Source of the DNA: Saprospiraceae bacterium
GTDB lineage: Bacteria; Bacteroidota; Bacteroidia; Chitinophagales; Saprospiraceae
Direction of reading: 5' to 3'
Assembly: GCA_016715245.1 (NCBI GenBank)
Contig: JADKAS010000016.1
Span: 47,081-111,080, forward strand
DNA length: 64,000 nt
The notes under the pieces are model-generated. The model was not told where the DNA came from. It made no database searches and saw nothing but the letters and a program-made list of their open reading frames with translations. Below are positions 26,760-36,317 of the stretch, piece by piece; position 1 is the first letter of the stretch, and every line of letters starts with the position of its first letter. Position numbers and translations under genes: made by a program.

Positions 26760-29504
26760 CTAATCCTCTATTGTATTGAAATAGGAATGCAGATTTTCAT
26801 CAACAGGCAAACCAAGTTTTTTTCTCAAACGATACCTTTTGTTTTCAAGTCCTCTGAGAGAAATATTAAACAGTGGTGCCATTTCTTTCGAAGTAAGATT
26901 CATTCTGATATAGGTAGCCAGTTGCATATCGTCCTTGGATAAGTTAGGGAATTTTTTCTTCAGGTTTTTTAGGAATATATGATGTATTTCTTCAAAACTG
27001 TCATCGAATAGCTTTTTATTGTCTTCCATCGTAAGACTTTCATTAATTTGTTTCATCATCACCTGAAAGTCGCTTGTCGTCAGTGTATGGTTGCTGCTTT
27101 TTCTGATTTGAATCAGTTCATCCTTTATTTCCTGAAGAATCTCATTTTTCTGCACCAGTTGTAAGGCTGTATTTGCCAACTCTTTATTTTTTAATCTGTT
27201 TTCGTGCACCAGTCTTTGATTTTCTATTTCCATCTCATGTTCCTTTACCAATCTTGTTTTATTCAGTTCGTAAGAATTACGTTCTGAAATCAGTTTATTG
27301 TCGTAATACTTTTTAACCACAAACAAAAGTAACATCAACAAGCTGAAATATAACATTTTAGCAGGGTTACTTGTATACCAGGGTGGCATAACGCTGAATG
27401 AAAACGATGCCGCTATACCATCATTCCTTTTTATTTCAACGGTGTAATCGCCTGCAGTGAAATTTGACATACTAATATAGGATAAAGTATGCGTCTTGTT
27501 CCATTCTTTCTGTACCGGTAAAATTCTGTAAACATATTGTTTTCCTTTATCAAATAATTGATCATAAAAATGAATAAAAAACGAAGGTTCATGAGCCGGT
27601 ATGGAAGGATTTATACCTGAAAAACAGTTGCCTTCAGAATCGGTAATAAATATATATAGCGAATCCCTTTTTGACTTGGTAGTTTTTATGTTATCTATAA
27701 AATAACCGTCATCAAGACAAAATAAATACCGTGTAGTATCAATAATCAAAGCATTGTGGTAATCCTTGGTCATAGTAAGGGCACGTGAAGTTTTAGTAAT
27801 ATCTCCTTTCATCAATACTACTTCATCAGGATAAATCCTCAGCCATTCATCTTTCATGAGCGGCCTTACAATAAACCCTCCGGGAAAGGATGACATATTT
27901 TCATTTTTCACAAATAGATCCCTTGTACTATCATAGGCATAATGATTTTCTCCATTCCAGACCATAAGAGTATGGTTAAACATGTACAAATCTGGATTTT
28001 TAGAATCGGGGAGCCCGTATGAATTATCATATATTTTTTGTTGGGTCACCTTGTCTGCATCTTTGTTTAGCATTAATCTGGTAATGCCAAGATTAGGCCC
28101 TGTGACCCACAGATAATCATTCATCATTACCCATTTTTTTACAGGAAAAGAATATCCGTTTACTCTGTGTGAAAAAACCAGTTGGCCATTTTCTAATTGA
28201 AAAACGGCAAGCCCTGTGTAATGACCCTGTAAAAATTTTTTACCATTTGAACCGGGCAAGGGTTCGGTATACCAACCACCTGTAAGGGAACTTATTTTTT
28301 TTGTTTGGGAACCATCGATCAAAAATGTTCCTTCGTTGTGACCACAATATAATTTCCCTTCCACTTCAAATAATTGCCAGGTTTGTCCTTGCGTGCCATC
28401 CATCAATGTAAAATTTGTTGTTGTTTTTCTGGCTTTTTTATTATAAAAATAAACGCCCTGATTGGTTCCTATATACATTTTATGGTCTTTTTGAAAAGCA
28501 GTATAAAGGGATCCGTACTGACCGGCAATATCTTTATATTCTCGCGATAAGTCTGAAAGATGAATTTTGGCAATTCCTTTATCGAGGCCAAGCCAGATAT
28601 CTCCATATTTGTTTTCAAATATGGACAGAACCGTATTGTTATGTAGCCCGTTGCCGGTATGCAAATGAAATAAAAATGACCCACTTTCGTCAAAAATATA
28701 AACTCCGTCATTTATGCTGCCCAAAATTACATACTTGTTTTTACTTACCAGGGCTTTGTTTATCTGAATGGTTTTAAAATGTTGCTGGTAAAAAGGATTC
28801 CAAATGTCGACCCGGTTCTTGGATAACGTATAAATACCATCAGTGCTGGTCGTAATCAATAACCCCGTATTTTTTTCATTTCTGAAAATTCCTGTAACTA
28901 CTTTATCATTAAAAAATTGGGAACCGGGAACCAGGGAAGGTATTAAATCTTTTCCGATTTCATAGATTCCTTTCCCCAGGGTTTGAACATATTTTTTTCC
29001 ATCGATATCAAAAAGAAACATGATGGTTCCAGGCATTTTAACGCGGAAAAACTTTTTACCGTCAAATACCATAAGAACAGAAAAAGACTGAAACCACAAG
29101 GAGTCTCCGTCAGACATAATGTTCCAGATTTCTTCATTTTGCAGATCAGATGATTTTATTTCATGCGTTACATCCTTATAGGTGAGGACACCGCATTGAT
29201 CTTTTTCCCAAAACCCTATCTCATTGTGACTTCCACTGTAAACATTGCCTTTGTGGTAACATACTGATCGGATAATTTTATTGGAACGCAGTTTATTCAG
29301 GCTCCATTGATTACCATTTCCAAATAACAAGCCACTTGTATTGGCGGTAAAAAGATTTCCATCGTTATCTTCAGTAATACCCCAATTCTGATGATGTGCT
29401 TTATAGTCGGCAATTGAATAATGAGTGATTAACGGATTATGTTGACCAAACACCTTTGGGATGAAGATATACCAAGCCAATATAAAAAAATAAAACAGCT
29501 TCAT
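26760..29504 (-). CDS. Membrane sensor-regulator: beta-propeller, Y_Y_Y-like domain, coiled coil and LuxR-type HTH
   Basis: 914 residues from ATG 29504; the frame opens with a GTG two codons earlier, but ATG precedes the signal sequence 'LFYFFILAWYIFIPKVFGQ'. The periplasmic part holds propeller repeats ('ILGSINDGVYIFDESG', 'GDIWLGLDKGIAKIHLSD', 'KMYIGTNQGVYFYNK') and a Y_Y_Y-like domain ('FTAGDYTVEIKRNDGI'). One membrane helix (about 735-752, 'MLYFSLLMLLLFVVKKYY') leads to a long coiled coil and a C-terminal HTH ('NLTSKEMAPLFNISLRGLEN'). There is no kinase or receiver domain: glycan sensing would act directly on DNA. It lies 180 bp upstream of susC, the usual place for a locus regulator. Confidence 0.88.
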   Translation of the reverse strand: MKLFYFFILAWYIFIPKVFGQHNPLITHYSIADYKAHHQNWGITEDNDGNLFTANTSGLLFGNGNQWSLNKLRSNKIIRSVCYHKGNVYSGSHNEIGFWEKDQCGVLTYKDVTHEIKSSDLQNEEIWNIMSDGDSLWFQSFSVLMVFDGKKFFRVKMPGTIMFLFDIDGKKYVQTLGKGIYEIGKDLIPSLVPGSQFFNDKVVTGIFRNEKNTGLLITTSTDGIYTLSKNRVDIWNPFYQQHFKTIQINKALVSKNKYVILGSINDGVYIFDESGSFLFHLHTGNGLHNNTVLSIFENKYGDIWLGLDKGIAKIHLSDLSREYKDIAGQYGSLYTAFQKDHKMYIGTNQGVYFYNKKARKTTTNFTLMDGTQGQTWQLFEVEGKLYCGHNEGTFLIDGSQTKKISSLTGGWYTEPLPGSNGKKFLQGHYTGLAVFQLENGQLVFSHRVNGYSFPVKKWVMMNDYLWVTGPNLGITRLMLNKDADKVTQQKIYDNSYGLPDSKNPDLYMFNHTLMVWNGENHYAYDSTRDLFVKNENMSSFPGGFIVRPLMKDEWLRIYPDEVVLMKGDITKTSRALTMTKDYHNALIIDTTRYLFCLDDGYFIDNIKTTKSKRDSLYIFITDSEGNCFSGINPSIPAHEPSFFIHFYDQLFDKGKQYVYRILPVQKEWNKTHTLSYISMSNFTAGDYTVEIKRNDGIAASFSFSVMPPWYTSNPAKMLYFSLLMLLLFVVKKYYDNKLISERNSYELNKTRLVKEHEMEIENQRLVHENRLKNKELANTALQLVQKNEILQEIKDELIQIRKSSNHTLTTSDFQVMMKQINESLTMEDNKKLFDDSFEEIHHIFLKNLKKKFPNLSKDDMQLATYIRMNLTSKEMAPLFNISLRGLENKRYRLRKKLGLPVDENLHSYFNTIED

Positions 29505-29614
29505 ACACACAAAATCAGCACAAAAAATAATTTCATTTTCAGGTATAAAAGCTAAAAGTAAGAACTATTCGTGAAATCTGAAATATTTTAATTTTTATGT
29601 AAAGGCACAATAAC

Positions 29615-29652
29615 AAAAAAGGTCCTCCCGAAACCGGAAGAACCTTTTTTTT
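29615..29652 (-). terminator. Intrinsic terminator after the M36 protease gene
   Basis: Stem of about 11 bp (ggtcctccc against ggaagaacc, with G-U pairs) flanked by A- and T-runs on both sides, so it can act in both directions. It lies directly after the M36 stop. Confidence 0.75.
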
Positions 29653-29673
29653 GTAATATAACCAATAAGATTA

Positions 29674-32600
29674 TTAATAGGTAAGTATTAATTTTTGGGT
29701 CGTTGCAAAGGATGACGTTTTCATGGTTACCGTATAAACTCCTTTTCCCCAGGCGGCAGTGGAAAAAGTTTCTATATTTTGTTTAGCATTCATCCATTTT
29801 GAAATATTGGCCACCTGCTGTCCGTCAATACTGTGTATAATAATATCAACCCATTGACCAACAGGTAAATCAGCTTTAACAACAAAATAATCCCCGGCCG
29901 GGTTAGGATATAATCCCATGTTGAAATAATCTATTTCTTCATTTTTGGTTTTTACAATGCCATCACTGTCCACAATGATTTCCTGAATCTCAGTACATAC
30001 TTCGTTGTTGGGTGAAGATATACATGCTTTGGTATCATAAATATAGAGGTCCATTAATTCAATGTCATCTACGTGCCAGCCGGCATATAAAGTAGAGGGA
30101 GCAATGGTTCCATTGGCGCCAAATCTGAATTTCATTTTGATATTTTTACCTTTGTATTCGTTCAGATCTATATAAGAATCCACCCACTTTCCGTTTGAAC
30201 TTCCTGAAAATCCATTTAAAGATGGAATGGCAAGTGTACCATAGGCAAGTTCTCCATTATACCCGTTTTGGATAAATTTATCATTTGGAATCAAAGAAAA
30301 AGGTCCTCCGTTTACGGATAATTCAACAAAACCACCATCATTGGTAATTTCTGTATTGTATAAGTGCCAAAATCTCAAAGCAGGATTTTGACCATTAACA
30401 GGTATAGAATATAATGATATGATGGACGCGTCCACTTCAATAGCAAAGTTGGGCATATACATGGAAGTTTCAAAACTTCTGTATACATCGTAATCAGGCA
30501 ACCAGGAGTCATTTCCGTTGTCAGTAATCAAGTCCCAGTTGATATCATTTTCAAAATCTTCTACAAACAATGCAGTTGATTTAAAACTTGTGGAAGACTT
30601 CACTTTATAAGTAAGCACTCTTTCAGTATCAAAATTAACGTCTCCTATATTAAAGGATAAAATTTGTCCATTGATTTGGGGTGTAATGGAAGAGGAACCG
30701 GCAACATAGCTCAAACCCGGATCCAATTCATCGGTTACGACAACATCGCTTTCTTTGACTGAAAAATGGTTGTTTATTTTAAGGGTCACGGTTACTTCTT
30801 CTCCCGGTTGAATAAGTTTTTTGGACAAAGTTTTAGTGATCTTTAAAGTTGCAGTACAAGTTGGCAGAGATTCGAAATTCTGAACCCCGTCATTTCTGTT
30901 GTCGTTGTCTCCTCCTTCAGCCAAATACCCCAAACCTCTTCTGGCAAAAACATCCCAGATCATACATTGATGGTCACCATTAAAAGCAGCTCTGTCGGCT
31001 GCGAGAATAGCATCTCTTCCATTTATAAATCCCGGATTACAAGGTTGCATTTTCATACCTTCCATAACGAGAAATACGGCTTTGTGATTTCCTGAGGATT
31101 CATTGGTCCAGTCGGGATCAAATCCATATAACTCAACAAATTTCCAATACATATCCCACAACATGCCATTCCAGACTTCTCCCAGAGGATGAGGAGCTTC
31201 TGTACCTTTTATATTGTCAAAAGTCTGCGGATTGATGGACATATCTGTAGAATAAGGAAATCTTCTGATGCCTCCGCCTTCTAACGGTTGATTGAAAGCA
31301 AAGGTGCCCATACCTCTGATATCTTTGCCTTCATCACCGGGCTCGTGTGTCAATACCAATGCAAAAAAATCACTCCAACCTTCTCCCATTTGTTCGTCAT
31401 TTGACAGGCAAGTGTTTGCAATTCTTCCCCCGGTCAGACGATTGGAGATTCCATGTGCAAATTCATGAGCAATTATACCATTGTCCAATGATCCATCCAA
31501 AAATTCGGCACCTTGTCTTTCCCTAACCTGAAATGTCATGGTAACAAGAGTACCTTCATTTATAATAACTTTAATTCTATCACAATCTGACTTTTTCAAG
31601 AAAATACTGGGAATGGTCACTTCATCTGCAAAGGTACCGGCTGACATGCCTAAAACTTCCTCACCACTTCCTCCATTTACACCGGCAACATTACAAATAA
31701 TGACAGCAATAGCACCTGCGTTTTGACCTCTGTACACTTTTTGACTGAATTGACAACTTCCTCTGTCCACCATAACGATTTTTCCATTGGTTTCAGAAGT
31801 ATTGACCAAAGGTCTGCAACAAGTAGTGGGTGCTCCTGAATTGTCTCTTCCCAAAACCACATTTCCAACAATTGGGGCCTGATTGGCACCGGGAATGACA
31901 CCTCCAAACTGTCCGGCTCCATATTCTTTAATGAAACCTTTTATAGCTTCAGGGGCATCAATGGATACTCCTCCTCCGGCGTTCTCCCATAAATACATTT
32001 GCATTCTTCCGGAGCCACCATCAGAAGGTGTAGAAAAATTCGCATTATTGAGCGTAGGTTGTGCTAAATCAATGCCATCAAATGCCTGTGCAAGTACATA
32101 ATCTCCACCTCCGGGAGCATTAGTATAGTTTTTAGTTTGAAAATTTCCGGCCGCTTCATCAAAACCTACGTAATGAGTAATGTCGTGAAGCATATTAACC
32201 ATATAAAATAAATTGGTTACGGTGGCGTGTTCGCTTTCTCTCGGGTCTTTCGACAGATCCATTGGAAAGTCAAAATTTAACCCGGCGCCACCTTCAGTAT
32301 CGTTTCCATCAGTCTCGTCATCATTGTCTCTGTCCTGGAAAGCGTATACATTATTTCCTCTTGTAATCGTAAATTCTGCTCCTTCTGCTCCATTGATATC
32401 ATGCCACCCGAAAGGAGAAGCTTCCGGAAACTGATTATCGGTAACGATTTGACGAGGACCATGATTCGGACTTTCGGCCGGAAGGGCATAAGCGTTATAT
32501 CTGGCAGGGGCTGAACCATTAAGTGCCGCATCAACGGAAACCTGATTTTTTTCGATTTTTCTGAAAGTCTTGATTTTACATGAATTCTGGTGTGCAAAGC

Positions 32601-33243
32601 TGTGGTCGTGGTGCTGACAGTAAACAGTCAGGTTATCTTTTTTAAGAAAAGTACCTTTTTGAGCATCCATATTCATGCTCCAATAATCCGCATTTTGCAC
32701 CATATCCAGATAAAAATTCCAAACAAGCTTTAAATTTCCATCCTTTTCAACATACATGAGTTTTGGTGAAATTTCTGTTTTTGATATTTCTTCCCATGAA
32801 AAAACAGGCTGACCTTCATCATTTCTTGAAATAATTTTTGGTCTGGTTTTGTGTTCAATTCCAAGGTGAAGAACAGAAGCCATTATCGCATCTTCCATCG
32901 AAACGGAAGGTGAAACAGTTTCTACACGCGCTTTTATATTTGTTGACAGATTGTGCGCAGCATGTACAAGTTCTCCTTTTTTCCCAATACTGATCGTAAC
33001 GATAGCATTCTGTATCGGAATTCCTTCATGAGTTTGTTGCAAATATACATAATGTACACCTGATTTTTTACTGTACATTTCTGAACTCAATATCATATTG
33101 TCGAGATCGGAAGGTACGGTGCTCCATTTGGGTGATTCCGCTTTCATAAGTTGAATGGCAGTAGTCAATCTACTTACTTCCTGTGTAAATCCGCTAGTGG
33201 ATAAGAAAAAACAAAGTAAAATGGTTGAATAAAAGTGCTTCAT
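29674..33243 (-). CDS. T9SS-secreted M36 (fungalysin) metallopeptidase with inserted PA domain
   Basis: 1189 residues. Signal peptide ('FYSTILLCFFLSTSGFTQ'), FTP-like propeptide, then the M36 catalytic domain with zinc motif HEFAH (about 593-597, 'IAHEFAHGISNRLTGG') and the third-ligand region 'EQMGEGWSDFFALVL'. A PA domain is inserted before the zinc site ('KIVMVDRGSCQFSQKV', 'AGAIAVIICNVAGVNGG'). Downstream: a DUF11-like domain ('LIQPGEEVTVTLKINNHF'), a jelly-roll adhesion-type domain and a type A T9SS tail ('GLYPNPAGDYFVVKADLP'). Extracellular protease for protein digestion; it is a single-gene unit with a terminator after it. Confidence 0.93.
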   Translation of the reverse strand: MKHFYSTILLCFFLSTSGFTQEVSRLTTAIQLMKAESPKWSTVPSDLDNMILSSEMYSKKSGVHYVYLQQTHEGIPIQNAIVTISIGKKGELVHAAHNLSTNIKARVETVSPSVSMEDAIMASVLHLGIEHKTRPKIISRNDEGQPVFSWEEISKTEISPKLMYVEKDGNLKLVWNFYLDMVQNADYWSMNMDAQKGTFLKKDNLTVYCQHHDHSFAHQNSCKIKTFRKIEKNQVSVDAALNGSAPARYNAYALPAESPNHGPRQIVTDNQFPEASPFGWHDINGAEGAEFTITRGNNVYAFQDRDNDDETDGNDTEGGAGLNFDFPMDLSKDPRESEHATVTNLFYMVNMLHDITHYVGFDEAAGNFQTKNYTNAPGGGDYVLAQAFDGIDLAQPTLNNANFSTPSDGGSGRMQMYLWENAGGGVSIDAPEAIKGFIKEYGAGQFGGVIPGANQAPIVGNVVLGRDNSGAPTTCCRPLVNTSETNGKIVMVDRGSCQFSQKVYRGQNAGAIAVIICNVAGVNGGSGEEVLGMSAGTFADEVTIPSIFLKKSDCDRIKVIINEGTLVTMTFQVRERQGAEFLDGSLDNGIIAHEFAHGISNRLTGGRIANTCLSNDEQMGEGWSDFFALVLTHEPGDEGKDIRGMGTFAFNQPLEGGGIRRFPYSTDMSINPQTFDNIKGTEAPHPLGEVWNGMLWDMYWKFVELYGFDPDWTNESSGNHKAVFLVMEGMKMQPCNPGFINGRDAILAADRAAFNGDHQCMIWDVFARRGLGYLAEGGDNDNRNDGVQNFESLPTCTATLKITKTLSKKLIQPGEEVTVTLKINNHFSVKESDVVVTDELDPGLSYVAGSSSITPQINGQILSFNIGDVNFDTERVLTYKVKSSTSFKSTALFVEDFENDINWDLITDNGNDSWLPDYDVYRSFETSMYMPNFAIEVDASIISLYSIPVNGQNPALRFWHLYNTEITNDGGFVELSVNGGPFSLIPNDKFIQNGYNGELAYGTLAIPSLNGFSGSSNGKWVDSYIDLNEYKGKNIKMKFRFGANGTIAPSTLYAGWHVDDIELMDLYIYDTKACISSPNNEVCTEIQEIIVDSDGIVKTKNEEIDYFNMGLYPNPAGDYFVVKADLPVGQWVDIIIHSIDGQQVANISKWMNAKQNIETFSTAAWGKGVYTVTMKTSSFATTQKLILTY

Positions 33244-33604
33244 TTTTGTTAATGATTAAAAGGTAAAAAAAGTTAGAATCTATTAAAAAAATTGTGAGTA
33301 AATTTTATATTGGACTAAATCGTATCTAGTTGATAAACATATTTACCATCAAAATAACAGATTAAATAAAAAAAAACCTGTTTTGTTGCAGGTCTTTTAA
33401 TTTTTCCCAAAGTTATAAAATTTTATATTTTATAAAATGATATTGTAATTTATTTCAAAATAACTGTCGCCCAATGACTAAATTGTATGAAATCAAATAA
33501 TTCTCTATATTTTATATCAATTTAATTATTGAAAAAAAGTCAAACATGGTTTCCTCTTTTTTATGGTAACAATTCATTTACTATCTTTGCCTTAAATTCT
33601 TGCA
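33244..33604. other. 361-bp intergenic region between the M36 gene and rlmB
   Basis: AT-rich and without a gene. It holds a small hairpin (acctg/caggt, about 33376-33395) flanked by A- and T-runs, whose role is unclear because no gene ends here, and the rlmB -7 box TATCTTTG at 33582-33589. Confidence 0.5.
33582..33589 (+). promoter_or_regulatory. -7 box for rlmB
   Basis: TATCTTTG, 15 bp before ATG 33605; no clear TTTG at -33. Confidence 0.5.
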
Positions 33605-34336
33605 ATGTCCCAGATTATTTTTGGTAAAAACCCTGTTCTTGAAGCTTTTTCTTCCCGTCAAAGCATTGAAAAAGTGTATATTCTGGCGACTTTGAGCGGA
33701 GAACTGGAAATTAAAATTAGAAAACTTTGTAAAGAACATAACATTCCTCTGGCAAAAGTCCCCGAAGTAAAACTGGACGATCTAACGAAAAAAAAATTAC
33801 ACCAGGGTGTTGCCGCGGTCATTAGCCCCGTACAATATATAAAATTTGAAGATTTACTTCAAAAAACGGTTGCTGAGAATGGTTTTTTGATTGTGCTCGA
33901 CAATGTTTCTGACGTAAGAAATATGGGAGCCATTGCCAGATCCGGTTATTATTTTGGTGCATCCGGTCTCGTCATCGCCGGAAATTTTTCAGGACAAATC
34001 AATGAAGATACTGTTAAAACTTCTGCCGGCGCTATTCTTAATCTTCCAATAGCCAGAACAGGTAGTGTATTGACTGCTGTTGCCGAACTTCAAAACAAAG
34101 GATTTTTGGTGGTAGCTGCTGATGTAAAAGGAAAAAAAATACCTGAAGAAATTGATTTCACTACGCCAACGGCTCTTATCATGGGAGCTGAAGAAAAAGG
34201 ATTACATTACAAGGTGCTGGAAACTGCAGATGAAACGGTCAGAATTGAAGGCAAAGGAGAATTTGATTCATTAAATGTTTCCGTGGCTTCAGGTGTATTA
34301 ATGTATGAAATAGTCAGTCAAAGGAAAAGAGTGTAA
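33605..34336 (+). CDS. rlmB: 23S rRNA 2'-O-methyltransferase RlmB (SpoU family)
   Basis: 243 residues. N-terminal substrate-binding domain (1-75, 'IIFGKNPVLEAFSSRQSI'), then the SPOUT knot: motif 1 'LDNVSDVRNMGAIARS' (N100, R105, N106), motif 2 'LIMGAEEKGL' (about 191-200) and motif 3 'DSLNVSVASGVLMYE' (221-235). It methylates a guanosine ribose in 23S rRNA using SAM. Other SpoU paralogues share these motifs, so the exact target could differ. Convergent with the PspC gene, 5 bp apart. Confidence 0.92.
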   Translation: MSQIIFGKNPVLEAFSSRQSIEKVYILATLSGELEIKIRKLCKEHNIPLAKVPEVKLDDLTKKKLHQGVAAVISPVQYIKFEDLLQKTVAENGFLIVLDNVSDVRNMGAIARSGYYFGASGLVIAGNFSGQINEDTVKTSAGAILNLPIARTGSVLTAVAELQNKGFLVVAADVKGKKIPEEIDFTTPTALIMGAEEKGLHYKVLETADETVRIEGKGEFDSLNVSVASGVLMYEIVSQRKRV

Positions 34337-34341
34337 TAAGT

Positions 34342-34563
34342 TCAGGATGGTTTTACAAACCAACCCTCTCTGAGGTATTTTTTAATATTAATCCAGAAAG
34401 CTGTAGCCAGATATAAAATAACGGGACTTCCAAATGTAGCAAAAGAGGTATAGATAAAATATAGTCTCACCCTGGATTCAGACAAACCCATTTTGTCACC
34501 AAGGTAACGACACACTCCGAAACTGTACTTTTCTATAAAACTTTCTATAAAATTTTTAAACAT
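34342..34563 (-). CDS. PspC domain small membrane protein
   Basis: 73 residues from ATG 34563; the longer frame to 34659 is rejected because it runs through the promoter. Single PspC domain: 'FGVCRYLGDKMGLSESRVRL', then a membrane helix 'FATFGSPVILYLATAFWIN'. In enterobacteria PspC is part of the phage-shock envelope stress system; in Bacteroidota the stand-alone domain is common and its partner is not known here. Confidence 0.85.
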   Translation of the reverse strand: MFKNFIESFIEKYSFGVCRYLGDKMGLSESRVRLYFIYTSFATFGSPVILYLATAFWINIKKYLREGWFVKPS

Positions 34564-34596
34564 ATACACTTGTGTTATTCCGTCAACTATTAAAGA

Positions 34597-34625
34597 CAAA
34601 ATTATACATAAATTGTTTTTGCAAA
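34597..34625 (-). promoter_or_regulatory. Promoter for the PspC gene
   Basis: On the minus strand: TTTG (34622-34625), 17-bp spacer, TAATTTTG (34597-34604). Fits the -33/-7 consensus and fixes the start at ATG 34563. Confidence 0.65.
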
Positions 34626-34771
34626 ATAATGAAGTATGCATAAAAATACATTTCTGCATAATCCTGGTATCCTTTTTTTGAATCTATGAGAACAAAATAC
34701 AGTAAAGCTTTTAGAAATATGAAAAAGTTCTAACTTCTATAGATTGTAAAGCCTTATCTTTCTTCAGATAT

Positions 34772-35944
34772 TTACTTAAATTTTGTCGAACTTTCCAAAA
34801 CCAAAAACACTTTTTGTTTTTTGTCTCCTCTTTTAAATTCAACTTCGATTTTATCACCGGATTTGTATTTTTCAAGTGTCAGAAATAAGTCATTGGTATT
34901 TTTAATTTCTTTTTTATTAATGCCTGTTATGATATCACCAGCTTCGATTTCACCGAAACGGTTTCTTGTTACGCCTGTTAATCCTGCTTTGGAAGCAGGG
35001 CTGTTGGGTTCGACACCATAGACCATTACACCTTCTACTCCCCAATTGGAAGCGTACTGCTCCGGTAGCAATTGAATGCCCATGACCGGTCTTTTTAATT
35101 CTCCGTATTTTATCAGATCAGAAACAACCCAGTTGACCTCATCTACGGGGATTGAAAAACCAATGCCTGCAGAAGCACCTGAAGGACTGTAAATCATGGT
35201 GTTTACTCCGATCAATCTCCCTGAACTGTCCAGCAACGGACCACCGGAATTTCCAGGATTGATGGCTGCATCCGTCTGGATGACATCGCGGATAGGGCGG
35301 CCAGTCAGGGAAGTGATTTCCCTTCCCAAAGCGCTGATGACACCTGTAGTCAGGGTTTGATCCAGTCCGAAAGGATTTCCGATTGCATAAACGGATTGCC
35401 CTACTTTCAGATTGGAAGACTGTCCGACGGGAATAGGTTTGAGTTTATTTTGATCTGCCTTTATTCTTAAAACGGCGAGATCTTTATTGGCCTCATGGCC
35501 GACGACTTCGGCATCCCAGACAGAACGGTCAGACAAGGTTACCTGAATTTTGGATGCATTCTGAATGACGTGAAAATTGGTGATGATATGTCCCTCTTTA
35601 TCCCATATAAATCCTGAACCTGTGCCTGAAGGAATCTCCATCACATTGCGGTTCCAGAAATCTTCCCTGAGCGTAGAAGTAGTGATAAAACATACTGTCG
35701 GAGCAGAAGATTCAAAAAGTTGGATAGTGGCTTCCTCCGAATTGGTAAGATAGGTCACCGGCGCAATCGTTCTCCGATGAGATAGACTGTCTCCTGAAGT
35801 ACTTCCTGTACCTGAAATCCCGGTTTCATCCTCATTGGTTGTTTCTTCGCTGTTGGTGAATTTTTGTAAAAGAGGAAATTTGTTTCCAAGATAAAATCCT
35901 CCTCCGATAAGAAATAATAAACCTATTATTTTTAAGCCTCTCAT
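34772..35944 (-). CDS. HtrA/DegP-like serine protease with PDZ domain
   Basis: 390 residues, the length of one-PDZ members (DegS-like). Membrane-anchored N-terminus (about 5-20), a low-complexity linker (about 30-60), then the trypsin-like domain with catalytic triad His125 ('ITNFHVIQNA'), Asp155 ('NKDLAVLRI') and Ser233 ('AINPGNSGGPLLDS'). PDZ domain about 290-385 ('GVEPNSPASKAGLTG', 'GDIITGINKKEIKNTNDLF'). It acts in envelope protein quality control as a protease and possible chaperone. No promoter was identified in the 373-bp gap upstream. Confidence 0.94.
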   Translation of the reverse strand: MRGLKIIGLLFLIGGGFYLGNKFPLLQKFTNSEETTNEDETGISGTGSTSGDSLSHRRTIAPVTYLTNSEEATIQLFESSAPTVCFITTSTLREDFWNRNVMEIPSGTGSGFIWDKEGHIITNFHVIQNASKIQVTLSDRSVWDAEVVGHEANKDLAVLRIKADQNKLKPIPVGQSSNLKVGQSVYAIGNPFGLDQTLTTGVISALGREITSLTGRPIRDVIQTDAAINPGNSGGPLLDSSGRLIGVNTMIYSPSGASAGIGFSIPVDEVNWVVSDLIKYGELKRPVMGIQLLPEQYASNWGVEGVMVYGVEPNSPASKAGLTGVTRNRFGEIEAGDIITGINKKEIKNTNDLFLTLEKYKSGDKIEVEFKRGDKKQKVFLVLESSTKFK

Positions 35945-36073
35945 TTTTTAGATTGTTTTTGACATTAACAATACGTCATTAAACCATATTTTGTTTTTAA
36001 AAGATTCCCGGATTTTGATAAAATTTTCTTAATTTCGACAAGTGAAGATAAATTATCTATAAATCATTATAAG

Positions 36074-36240
36074 TAGGTCTGCTGAAAAAGTCAGCAATGA
36101 ATCAGAATCAACAGGTGTCGTCTAGTCCGTTTGACGAGATAGACAAGAGGATGCAGAAGTAGGCCAATTATGTGCCAAAAAAATATCAGATGCAAGATTA
36201 TTGTTCATTTCCTGATAATAAACAAGCACATCATGAATAG
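36074..36240 (+). mobile_element. IS-end and transposase-start remnant
   Basis: 'gtaggtctgctgaaaaagtc' (36073-36092) looks like an insertion-sequence end. It is followed by a 48-codon frame from ATG 36097 (MNQNQQVSSS..) with a TAG at codon 22 and a second TAG at 36238; the intervening peptide includes 'YVPKKYQMQDYCSF'. The rest of the 35945-36317 gap holds no gene. Similar ends occur at 15303, 15550 (inverted) and 58669. Confidence 0.4.
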
Positions 36241-36317
36241 AAATTAAAAAATGCCTTATTGATTTTTAGTATTTTTAGCAAACCTAAGTAATGGTAAAAA
36301 ACATAATATAACCTTCG

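Noticed and set aside
33376..33395. Small hairpin with A/T runs as a terminator
   Set aside because: The stem is only about 5 bp and no gene ends nearby on either strand; kept only as a note.
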